In this document: piece after piece, positions 1 through 5,478 of the stretch
Layout: each line of letters opens with the position of its first letter
How positions within the stretch are numbered: position 1 is the stretch's first letter
Origin: Phascolarctobacterium sp.
Lineage (GTDB): Bacteria; Bacillota; Negativicutes; Acidaminococcales; Acidaminococcaceae
Assembly (NCBI GenBank): GCA_016302525.1
Contig: JAEDNJ010000112.1
Coordinates: 1 to 5,510 of the forward strand
Reading direction: 5' to 3'
DNA: 5,510 nt
The notes under the pieces: model-generated
The model's database searches: none
The model's input: the letters and a program-made list of their open reading frames with translations, nothing else
Told to the model about the DNA's origin: nothing
Translations under genes and position numbers: made by a program

Positions 1-863
1 TTGGCAAGGCTTTCCCCGACATGAAGGTTAACTGGTTCCAAGGCGGCACCGAAAAGGTTAAGACTAAGATTGCTGGCGAAATCAAAGCTAACAAGATTGG
101 CGCTGATGTTCTGATGGTAGCTGACCCGGCTTACTACCTGACTCTGGAAAAACAAGGTCTGTTACTTCCTTACAAATCTAAAGAAGACAAAAATATCATC
201 AATGATAAGGCAGCTGATGGTGCTTGGTATGCAGTTCGTGTTTGCAACATGATTATTGCCTACAACGGCCAAAAGACCAAGGCTGAGGACGCTCCGAAAA
301 ACTGGACCGACCTGTTAGATCCTAAATACAAAGGCAAAATCGCTATGCCTAACCCCATGCTGTCCGGTACTGCTTATGTAGCAGCTGGTGCTCTAGCAGA
401 TAAATATGGTTGGGAATACTTTGACAAGCTGAAAGCTAATGGTATGCGCGTTGAAGAAGGCAACTCTGCTATTCAAACCAAACTGGAAACTGGCGAATAT
501 GTTGCAGCTATGATTCTGGAAGAAAACATCCTGAAGCTGCGTCATAAGAAAAAATCTCCTCTGGCAGTTAGCTACCCGAAGGATGGCGTAGTACAAGTAC
601 CTTCCCCGATTGCTATCTTCAAGAACACCAAGAATCCTGAAGGCGCTAAGGCTATCGTTGACTGGTGGCTGGGCAAGGAAGGCCAAGAAGCTGTTGTTAA
701 AGGCTATATGCACTCCGTTCGTGCAGATGTTAAAGAACCTATCGGCTCCGTTCCTACCAAGGGCTTAACCGAAGGCAAGATTAACGTTGACTGGAAGAAG
801 CTGTCCACCGACGAAGTTAAAATTAAAGAAGAGTTCAGAAAGAGAGTTATGGATAAGAAATAA
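1..863 (+). CDS. ABC transporter solute-binding protein, FbpA/PhnS-like, 5'-truncated by window edge
   Basis: The reading frame is open from the first complete codon (base 3) through a TAA at 861-863. The ATG at base 21 is probably internal, because in-frame codons for GKAFPD precede it and no ribosome binding site is visible. Numbering from that Met, there are 280 residues. Family members are usually about 330-350 residues, so the signal peptide and first strand are probably missing. Family hallmarks are DVLMVADPAYY (29-39), NWTDLLDPKYKGKIAMPNP (94-112), the ligand-site-like GNSAIQ (147-152), a late PSPIAIFKNTKNPEGAKAIVDWWL segment starting at 194, and MHSVRADV (220-227). The protein should bind its ligand in the periplasm or at the outer face of the membrane and deliver it to the permease encoded next. 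Where FbpA carries its iron-binding Tyr-Tyr pair, this protein appears to read LEEN (166-169), so phosphonate, sugar-phosphate, thiamine or another anion is as plausible as iron. Codon use is strongly biased, suggesting high expression. Confidence 0.9.
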   Translation, partial: GKAFPDMKVNWFQGGTEKVKTKIAGEIKANKIGADVLMVADPAYYLTLEKQGLLLPYKSKEDKNIINDKAADGAWYAVRVCNMIIAYNGQKTKAEDAPKNWTDLLDPKYKGKIAMPNPMLSGTAYVAAGALADKYGWEYFDKLKANGMRVEEGNSAIQTKLETGEYVAAMILEENILKLRHKKKSPLAVSYPKDGVVQVPSPIAIFKNTKNPEGAKAIVDWWLGKEGQEAVVKGYMHSVRADVKEPIGSVPTKGLTEGKINVDWKKLSTDEVKIKEEFRKRVMDKK

Positions 864-884
864 TCCTCTTTTGGTATAACAATC

Positions 885-907
885 TTTAGCCTGTACGTTG
901 GGCTAAA
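885..907 (+). other. RNA hairpin downstream of the binding-protein gene
   Basis: TTTAGCC (885-891) pairs perfectly with GGCTAAA (901-907) around a 9-base loop. There is no T tract after it, so it is not a standard intrinsic terminator by itself. It sits 21 bases after the binding-protein stop and 13 bases before a stronger hairpin. In this position it could protect the 3' end of the binding-protein mRNA. The role is inferred; only the pairing is seen. Confidence 0.45.
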
Positions 908-920
908 AGCTGTGCATTTA

Positions 921-954
921 AACAGGGAACGCCTAACGGTGTCCCCTGTTTTCT
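921..954 (+). terminator. Probable intrinsic (possibly partial) terminator between binding-protein and permease genes
   Basis: The arm at 921-933 (AACAGGGAACGCC) pairs with 938-950 (GGTGTCCCCTGTT) across a 4-base TAAC loop. The 13-position stem has one A-C mismatch and one G-U pair. The T run following the stem is short (about four T from 949) and is then broken by C. The stem is strong but the T tract is modest, which suits an attenuating terminator that lets some transcription continue into the permease and ATPase genes. Full termination with a separate promoter before 1014 cannot be excluded, but I see no convincing promoter there. Confidence 0.7.
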
Positions 955-996
955 GCTCATATACCTCTTACCTATTAATATTTTAAAACCTTAAAT

Positions 997-1003
997 AAGG
1001 AGA
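997..1003 (+). promoter_or_regulatory. Ribosome binding site of the permease gene
   Basis: AAGGAGA lies 10 bases before the ATG at 1014. It is a near-ideal Shine-Dalgarno sequence and fixes this start codon for the permease. Confidence 0.8.
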
Positions 1004-1013
1004 TAATTGTTAT

Positions 1014-2684
1014 ATGTCCGGTAGAATTAATAGTAAAACTATCGTAATTTCTATTTCTGTGCTGCTGCTCATGTACTTTGTTGTCTTCCCCATGGGTATA
1101 CTCTTGTGGGACAGTATTGTGCAGGACGGCTCCATAAATTTAAAGAATTACGCTAATGTTTATAGTCAGGATGTTAACTGGACAGCCCTTACTAACACCA
1201 TAGAGCTGTCTCTGGCCGTTATGGTGGCCAGCGTTATCATCACATTCCCGCTAGCCTGGTTCGTAGGTCGTACAGATATGCCCTATAAAAAGACCTTCCG
1301 TACCCTTTTAGTTTCCAGCTACATGATTCCCCCCTATGTTGGCGCTATTGCCTGGGTACAATTGCTCAACCCCAGCGTTGGCTTCCTCAACCGCTTCCTC
1401 CAGTTCTGCTTTGGTCTGGAAAAAGCTCCCTTTGATATTTATACCATGGGCGGCTTAGCCTGGGTTTTAACGCTTTTCTATTCTCCCTTTGCCTTCATCA
1501 CCATTTCTCGTGCCATGGAGAAAATGGATCCCACTTTAGAGGAAGCAGCGCGTATTTCCGGTGCTTCTCCCCTGCGTACAGTTTGGGATGTTACCCTGCC
1601 CCTGACTGCTCCCAGTATTTTGGCTGGTGGTCTGTTGGTATTCATTGCGGCAGGCTCCTGCTTCGGTATTCCCTCTATTGTCGGTATGCCGGGCAATATC
1701 GAGGTTATGACAACGCGTATCGTAACCTATGTTTACATGAGTGATGTCAACTCGATTCGTGATGCGACGGCCCTAGCCGCCTCGCTGATGTTCCTAGCAA
1801 ATGCTCTGCTCTTTGGTATGACCTACATTATCGGTCAAAAGGATTACACCACTATCAGCGGCAAATCCACCCGTCCAAATATTGTTGAGCTGGGCAAATG
1901 GCGTTGGCCTGCCTTCTGCGCTGTTGGCGCCTACACCATGATTGCTATTATCATCCCCTTAGGCTCTATTGCTCTTTCCAGCTTAATCCTCTCCTTCTCG
2001 CAACCCCTCTCCCTGGATAACCTGGGCTTTGAGGCCTGGAAGCCGGTACTGGAAAACTCCGACTATTTGGATTGTATCTGGAACTCTGTTGTTTATGCAG
2101 TTATTGCAGCTTCTATTGGCACTCTGCTGGCAATCTTCGTTGCTTACCTGGCAGTTAAGACCGAAATCAAGGGCCGCAATATTCCTGACCTGTTAGTTGT
2201 TCTCGGTGGCGCAACTCCTTCTATCGCTATCGCTTTGGCCCTGATTATCGCCTTCAGCGGCAACTACGGCTTAAATATTTACTCTACAGTGTGGATTTTA
2301 GTAGTCAGCTACCTGGTAAAATACATGACCATGTCTGTGCGTACCATTGCTGCTTCCTTAAGCCAGGTGCATAAATCTCTGGAAGAGGCAGCCCTCAACT
2401 CTGGTGCGGACTGGCTGCGTGTCTGCAAGGACATTATTATGCCCTTGATTATGCCCTCTATTGTAGCTGGTTGGTTCTTAATCTTCATGCCCTCCTTCTA
2501 CGAATTGACCATGTCCTTGATTCTGTACGGCTCTGATACTAAGACTATCGGCGTTCTGCTCTACGAGCTGCAAACCTACGCCGATGCGCAAAACGCTTCT
2601 GTATTATCCGTAATCATCTTGACCATCGTATTGATTGGCAACCTGATTCTCAACAAGTTCTCGAAGGGCAATATTGGTATCTAA
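1014..2684 (+). CDS. ABC transporter permease, FbpB-type fusion of two MetI-like transmembrane domains
   Basis: This 556-residue inner-membrane protein forms the translocation channel. It reads as two homologous permease halves in one chain, about 12 hydrophobic segments in all (roughly 8-31, 62-84, 97-118, 144-167, 200-222, 253-273, then 298-327, 356-382, 390-415, 420-442, 480-502, 528-547). Each half has the cytoplasmic EAA loop that docks onto the ATPase: EEAARISGAS with a following LP at 195-196 (motif from 176), and EEAALNSGAD with MP at 476-477 (motif from 457). The length matches the usual 500-570 residues of FbpB/AfuB/PhnU-V-like fused permeases. The start is supported by AAGGAGA 10 bases upstream. 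The stop is 63 bases before the ATPase gene with no terminator between, so the two are likely co-transcribed. Both EAA loops are intact, so the protein appears functional. The substrate cannot be read from it. Confidence 0.93.
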   Translation: MSGRINSKTIVISISVLLLMYFVVFPMGILLWDSIVQDGSINLKNYANVYSQDVNWTALTNTIELSLAVMVASVIITFPLAWFVGRTDMPYKKTFRTLLVSSYMIPPYVGAIAWVQLLNPSVGFLNRFLQFCFGLEKAPFDIYTMGGLAWVLTLFYSPFAFITISRAMEKMDPTLEEAARISGASPLRTVWDVTLPLTAPSILAGGLLVFIAAGSCFGIPSIVGMPGNIEVMTTRIVTYVYMSDVNSIRDATALAASLMFLANALLFGMTYIIGQKDYTTISGKSTRPNIVELGKWRWPAFCAVGAYTMIAIIIPLGSIALSSLILSFSQPLSLDNLGFEAWKPVLENSDYLDCIWNSVVYAVIAASIGTLLAIFVAYLAVKTEIKGRNIPDLLVVLGGATPSIAIALALIIAFSGNYGLNIYSTVWILVVSYLVKYMTMSVRTIAASLSQVHKSLEEAALNSGADWLRVCKDIIMPLIMPSIVAGWFLIFMPSFYELTMSLILYGSDTKTIGVLLYELQTYADAQNASVLSVIILTIVLIGNLILNKFSKGNIGI

Positions 2685-2734
2685 CGAGCCGTGCCCACTA
2701 GGGAAAGCTTATATAAGGAATGTTAATTATCTAT

Positions 2735-2740
2735 AAGGAG
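2735..2740 (+). promoter_or_regulatory. Ribosome binding site of the ATPase gene
   Basis: AAGGAG lies 7 bases before the ATG at 2748, an optimal spacing that fixes the start of the ATPase gene. The 63-base gap after the permease stop contains no hairpin, consistent with one transcript. Confidence 0.82.
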
Positions 2741-2747
2741 TAAAAAA

Positions 2748-3806
2748 ATGTCTGAAGTACGTATTGAACATGTTTATAAACGCTATAACCCCAATATTCC
2801 TCCTGCTGTTAACGACTTTCATCTGGTTGTTAAGGACAAGGAATTCGTTTCCCTCTTAGGTCCCTCCGGCTGCGGTAAATCTACTACCCTGCGTATGATT
2901 GCCGGCTTTGAACGCGCTACTGAGGGCGCTATCTACATTGGCGACCGCTGTGTAACCGACCATAAGACCAGCACCTTCGTACCGCCAGAAAAACGCGGTG
3001 TAGGTATGGTATTCCAATCCTACGCTGTTTGGCCGCATATGACCGTTGCTGAGAATGTGGCTTATCCTCTGAAAATCCAAGGCGTGCCCAAGGCTGAGCG
3101 CGAAAAACGCACTCAGGAAATGCTGGAGCTGGTTCACCTAGGCGAATATGCCAGCCGTTATCCTAACCAATTATCTGGCGGCCAACAACAACGTGTATCC
3201 CTTGCTCGTGCTCTGGTTGCTCAACCTGGCCTCCTGCTTTTGGACGAGCCTCTGTCTAACCTGGATGCTAAGCTGCGCGAAAGCATGCGCTTTGAAATTT
3301 CCCAAATTCAAAAGAAGCTGGGTATCACCGTTGTCTATGTAACCCATGACCAAGGCGAGGCTATGACCATGTCTGACCGCGTTGTTGTTATGTCCATGGG
3401 CGTTGTGCAGCAAATTGGCACTCCCTATGAAATCTATTCTCAGCCTGCTAACAAGATGGTTGCTGACTTCATTGGTCTGGTTAACTTCATCCCTGCTGCC
3501 ATCAAGGGCGACAGAGTCTTCATGGATGACACCAATGTTTCCTTCAAGAACCCCAATACGAAGCTGCCTGAGGGCCCTGCAACCCTGGCAGTACGCCCGG
3601 AAAATATCAGTATGTCTACCGTTGGCGGCGCTATTGAGGGTATTTTGGAGCACCGCTTCTATCTGGGCGATGCTGTTGACTTCCGTGTGCGCGTAGGCAA
3701 GGAGCTCATCCGCGTTATCATCAAGGGTGCCGAGCTGGATGCCATCCCCGACAACACCAAGGTTTATCTCGACTTTGACAAAATCATGGTTTTTGATAAC
3801 AAATAA
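2748..3806 (+). CDS. ABC transporter ATP-binding protein, FbpC/PotA/PhnT-like with C-terminal TOBE-type domain
   Basis: This 352-residue cytoplasmic ATPase energises the importer and binds the EAA loops of the permease as a dimer. All nucleotide-binding motifs are present: Walker A GPSGCGKST (38-46), Q-loop Gln90 within VFQSYAVWPHMTV, ABC signature LSGGQQ (142-147), Walker B LLLLDEP (162-168), D-loop SNLD (170-173) and H-loop His200. The region from about 240 to the end, with AVRPENI (281-287) and a closing run of beta-like segments, matches the TOBE-type regulatory domain of the PotA/CysA/FbpC/MalK group. The usual length is about 340-370 residues, so the gene is complete. The phrase around Gln90 is typical of ferric and phosphonate-type importers but also occurs in relatives, so it does not define substrate. 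It is the last gene of the operon, with a terminator about 40 bases after its stop. Confidence 0.95.
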   Translation: MSEVRIEHVYKRYNPNIPPAVNDFHLVVKDKEFVSLLGPSGCGKSTTLRMIAGFERATEGAIYIGDRCVTDHKTSTFVPPEKRGVGMVFQSYAVWPHMTVAENVAYPLKIQGVPKAEREKRTQEMLELVHLGEYASRYPNQLSGGQQQRVSLARALVAQPGLLLLDEPLSNLDAKLRESMRFEISQIQKKLGITVVYVTHDQGEAMTMSDRVVVMSMGVVQQIGTPYEIYSQPANKMVADFIGLVNFIPAAIKGDRVFMDDTNVSFKNPNTKLPEGPATLAVRPENISMSTVGGAIEGILEHRFYLGDAVDFRVRVGKELIRVIIKGAELDAIPDNTKVYLDFDKIMVFDNK

Positions 3807-3846
3807 TCCTTTTTATACTGCAAGAATAAAGATAGGAAAAAAATTT

Positions 3847-3878
3847 AGCGCCAGGCTCTTTACGGGCTTGGCGCTTTT
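3847..3878 (+). terminator. Intrinsic terminator at the end of the importer operon
   Basis: AGCGCCAGGC (3847-3856) pairs with GCTTGGCGCT (3866-3875) over 10 positions with one G-U pair and a 9-base loop. TTTT (3875-3878) follows directly. The upstream side is A-rich. This is a textbook rho-independent terminator 40 bases after the ATPase stop, and it separates the importer operon from the lipoprotein gene. Confidence 0.85.
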
Positions 3879-3924
3879 GTGTACTGCCAGCAGCTTGTCA
3901 ACTCTAGCTTTTTTCTCTAGCTAA

Positions 3925-3933
3925 TGCTATAAT
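3925..3933 (+). promoter_or_regulatory. Extended -10 promoter (P1) upstream of the truncated leader ORF
   Basis: TGCTATAAT contains a perfect TATAAT (3928-3933) preceded by TG plus one base, the extended -10 form. No good -35 sits 16-18 bases upstream; the nearest match, TTGTCA at 3895-3900, is 27 bases away. Extended -10 promoters can work without a -35. Transcription would begin near 3940, about 32 bases before the ATG at 3972, and would run on into the lipoprotein gene. It lies just after the operon terminator, where a new promoter is expected. Confidence 0.6.
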
Positions 3934-3957
3934 GGTAGTGTAATCTTTAGCAAACAC

Positions 3958-4018
3958 TAGGAAAGCACTTTATGAAAAAACATTGTCTTTTACTTTTTTT
4001 GATTATCTTTATATTGAC
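3958..4018 (+). repeat. Copy 1 of a direct repeat: ribosome binding site plus signal-peptide start
   Basis: This segment aligns without gaps to 4079-4139 at an offset of exactly 121 bases. Within it, 3984-4018 is identical to 4105-4139 (35 bases), and the first 26 bases differ at only five positions. The repeat covers the TAGGAAA ribosome binding site, the ATG and the first 15 codons of the hydrophobic leader. Similarity fades quickly after 4018. Identity at synonymous positions points to a fairly recent or homogenised duplication. Confidence 0.85.
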
Positions 4019-4040
4019 TCTCTCTGTTTTTATGCTATAA
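3972..4040 (+). pseudogene. 22-codon leader-like ORF: truncated duplicate of the lipoprotein signal peptide
   Basis: ATG at 3972 opens a frame encoding MKKHCLLLFLIIFILTLSVF followed by ML and a TAA stop at 4038-4040. Its first 17 residues match the start of the lipoprotein encoded from 4093 except His4 for Tyr4. The lipobox (LTGC) is missing, replaced by SVFML and the stop. AGGA at 3959-3962 is 9 bases before the ATG, the same arrangement as in the full gene, and promoter P1 lies upstream. It is either a dead fragment left by duplication or a translated small hydrophobic peptide or leader ORF. I favour a remnant, but translation looks possible. No function is assigned. Confidence 0.55.
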
Positions 4041-4041
4041 G
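4014..4041 (+). promoter_or_regulatory. Predicted sigma-70-type promoter (P2) for the lipoprotein gene
   Basis: TTGACT (4014-4019, five of six matches to the -35 consensus) and TATAAG (4036-4041, five of six to the -10) are separated by 16 bases. TG at 4033-4034 adds an extended -10 element. Transcription would start near 4048, giving a leader of about 45 bases before the lipoprotein ATG. The -35 lies inside the coding part of the truncated leader ORF and the -10 overlaps its stop codon. Confidence 0.55.
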
Positions 4042-4078
4042 ATTAAATATAGAAAATAAATGTAGCTCTAGGCTAGCT

Positions 4079-4139
4079 TAGGAAAACATTTCATGAAAAA
4101 ATACTGTCTTTTACTTTTTTTGATTATCTTTATATTGAC
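4079..4139 (+). repeat. Copy 2 of the direct repeat: native start of the lipoprotein gene
   Basis: This is the partner of the repeat at 3958-4018. It contains the TAGGAAAA ribosome binding site, the ATG at 4093 and codons 2-15 plus part of codon 16 of the lipoprotein. This copy continues into a lipobox and a full coding region, so it is probably the functional one. Confidence 0.85.
4080..4083 (+). promoter_or_regulatory. Weak ribosome binding site of the lipoprotein gene
   Basis: AGGA sits 9 bases before the ATG at 4093. It is clearly weaker than the AAGGAG sites of the permease and ATPase genes, suggesting lower translation. The start is chosen because it gives a complete lipoprotein signal peptide. 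Confidence 0.6.
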
Positions 4140-5478
4140 ACTCACAGGCTGCAGCGGGCAGAACACTGCCACAGACAACGCCAAGCAAAGCACAGTAGCC
4201 CAGCAAAGCGAAGCTAAAGCTAGCTCTACCACACAAGCTGCTCAGGCACAAGCAAGCACTGCGAAAGAGCAAGGCAATACTAAGCTAGGCACAACTACGC
4301 AGGCTTCGAAGAACGCTAAAACTAGCAGTGCTAAGGCTCCTGCTGACACTGCTACAATGCAGGACAAGACTAATCTAAACTCGACTGAGCAGGCTTCGGA
4401 GAATACTACAGCTGGCGGTACTGTAGCTAATTCTAGCACTACTATAGCGCAGAACAAGGCTCAATCAGGCAATAATGCGCAGACTTCTGCTGAAACTAAG
4501 ACTGCTGGTACTGCAGCACCCACTAACACTACACAAGAGGGGCAGACTGTGCAGGAGCTAAAAATCTGTAGTAGTCTGGGACAAAAGACTACCGAGCTTT
4601 TACTCAACGACTTTCTGCAAAGAAGCAGCGGCAACATTAAGCCCAGTGTAACCTACATTCCCGGCGGCACAATGGAGGAACGCTTTAAGTTCATTGACGA
4701 AGGCGCCTTTGATTGTTGGCTGGGCGGCACGGCAGAGGAATACTTTTCTGCTAACGAAAAGGGACTGCTACAAAGTTATGCAGCCAAGGAATCCTTCAAG
4801 GTGCCTGCAGAGCTGCGCAATCGCCACAATCACTGGACTACTCTTTATCTGAGCCACATTGCGATTCTCAGCAATAAGCATAAGCTACACAGCTTCGGCC
4901 TTTATGCACCTACTACCTGGGACGAGCTGCTTGCTCCCCAGCTCAAAGAGGAAATTGCCCTGCCTGACCCCGCCTTAGGTGGTGCCAGCTTTGGTATGCT
5001 CACCTCTATCTGGCAGCTGCGCGGTAAAGAGACAGCTCTAAAATATGCGGCGGCTTTCAACAAACAGCAGCCTGTTTTAACCAACTCCGTCATGGAAGCA
5101 GTAGACATGGTTTATCAGGGCAAGAAGACTATCGCTGTTCTTCCGGTAGCCTATGCCCTTGAGCTGGAGGAAAAGCACAGCCATCTTTTTGCTACGGTGC
5201 CCAAGGATGCTAATCGCAATCTTTTGACTGGTATAGCTCTCTTAAAGAGCTGTAAGAATGAGGCTGCCAGTCAGGACTTCATTGACTACCTGATGAGCGA
5301 TTTTAGCGAAAAGGCCCTCCATGCCAGCGGCCAGCTCTACACCTGGCACGTTAAGCACTATCCGCATAACAACAATCGCAACAAGCTTGTGGGCAACATT
5401 AGGGTTCCCGTTGACGATTTAGCCTGGACCTCAACCTATAAATCTGAAATTATTCGCCAGTGGCTGGAAGCTAAATGA
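4093..5478 (+). CDS. Lipoprotein with long low-complexity linker and FbpA-like solute-binding domain
   Basis: This is a 461-residue exported protein. Residues 1-20 form a type II signal peptide: Lys2-Lys3, a hydrophobic core (5-17) and lipobox LTGC with Cys20 as the predicted lipidation site. Residues 21 to about 153 are almost only Ser, Thr, Ala, Gln, Asn, Gly and Lys, apparently disordered, with a weak 30-residue repeat. From about 155 a complete type 2 binding-protein domain follows: LKICSS (156-161), YIPGGTMEERF (188-198), FDCWLGGTAEEYF (206-218), PTTWDELLAPQLKEEIALPD (273-292), TGIALLKSCKNEAASQDFIDYL (379-400) and the closing WTSTYKSEIIRQWLEA segment. The family is the same broad one as the binding protein at the window start, but the sequences differ greatly, so it is not a recent duplicate. 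It lies after the operon terminator with its own likely promoters. It may be an accessory receptor for the upstream importer, an orphan receptor, or a sensor partner. Codon use (more CTA, ACA, AGC) differs from the upstream genes. Confidence 0.88.
   Translation: MKKYCLLLFLIIFILTLTGCSGQNTATDNAKQSTVAQQSEAKASSTTQAAQAQASTAKEQGNTKLGTTTQASKNAKTSSAKAPADTATMQDKTNLNSTEQASENTTAGGTVANSSTTIAQNKAQSGNNAQTSAETKTAGTAAPTNTTQEGQTVQELKICSSLGQKTTELLLNDFLQRSSGNIKPSVTYIPGGTMEERFKFIDEGAFDCWLGGTAEEYFSANEKGLLQSYAAKESFKVPAELRNRHNHWTTLYLSHIAILSNKHKLHSFGLYAPTTWDELLAPQLKEEIALPDPALGGASFGMLTSIWQLRGKETALKYAAAFNKQQPVLTNSVMEAVDMVYQGKKTIAVLPVAYALELEEKHSHLFATVPKDANRNLLTGIALLKSCKNEAASQDFIDYLMSDFSEKALHASGQLYTWHVKHYPHNNNRNKLVGNIRVPVDDLAWTSTYKSEIIRQWLEAK
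4294..4500 (+). repeat. Degenerate 90-bp periodic repeat in the lipoprotein linker
   Basis: GCAGGCTTCGAAGAA at 4299, GCAGGCTTCGGAGAA at 4389 and the related GCAGACTTCT at 4479 are spaced exactly 90 bases apart. In protein terms these are QASKN (70-74), QASEN (100-104) and QTSAE (130-134). A second landmark recurs at the same period: MQDKTN (89-94) and AQNKAQ (119-124). The rest of each unit is only compositionally similar. This suggests growth of the linker by in-frame duplication of a 30-codon unit followed by drift. Confidence 0.55.

Noticed and set aside
393..713. 106-codon open frame on the - strand opposite the first binding-protein gene
   Set aside because: It is entirely antisense to conserved binding-protein sequence, and its predicted protein resembles no known family. 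Treated as a by-product of codon bias.
2720..2743. Mini-ORF MLIIYKE just before the ATPase gene, possibly for translational coupling
   Set aside because: The upstream AAGGA directly abuts its ATG, so spacing is too short for initiation. It more likely exists by chance over the ATPase ribosome binding site.
3171..3653. 160-codon open frame on the - strand opposite the ATPase gene
   Set aside because: It lies antisense to strongly conserved ATPase motifs, has no family resemblance and no ribosome binding site that I can see. It is a shadow of the real gene.
3895..3900. TTGTCA as the -35 of promoter P1
   Set aside because: It is 27 bases from TATAAT at 3928-3933, far outside the usable 15-19 base range. 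P1 is better read as an extended -10 promoter.
3727..3924. 65-codon + strand frame running out of the ATPase end through the terminator
   Set aside because: It overlaps the ATPase in another frame and reads through the terminator hairpin. No ribosome binding site or domain supports it.
4135..4140. Perfect TTGACA as a promoter inside the lipoprotein gene
   Set aside because: No TATAAT-like element lies 15-19 bases downstream; that stretch is GC-rich coding sequence around the lipobox.
4294..4500. CRISPR array, suggested by evenly spaced short repeats
   Set aside because: The repeats are degenerate, 90 bases apart, in frame and inside a coding region. They encode a low-complexity linker, not repeat-spacer units.
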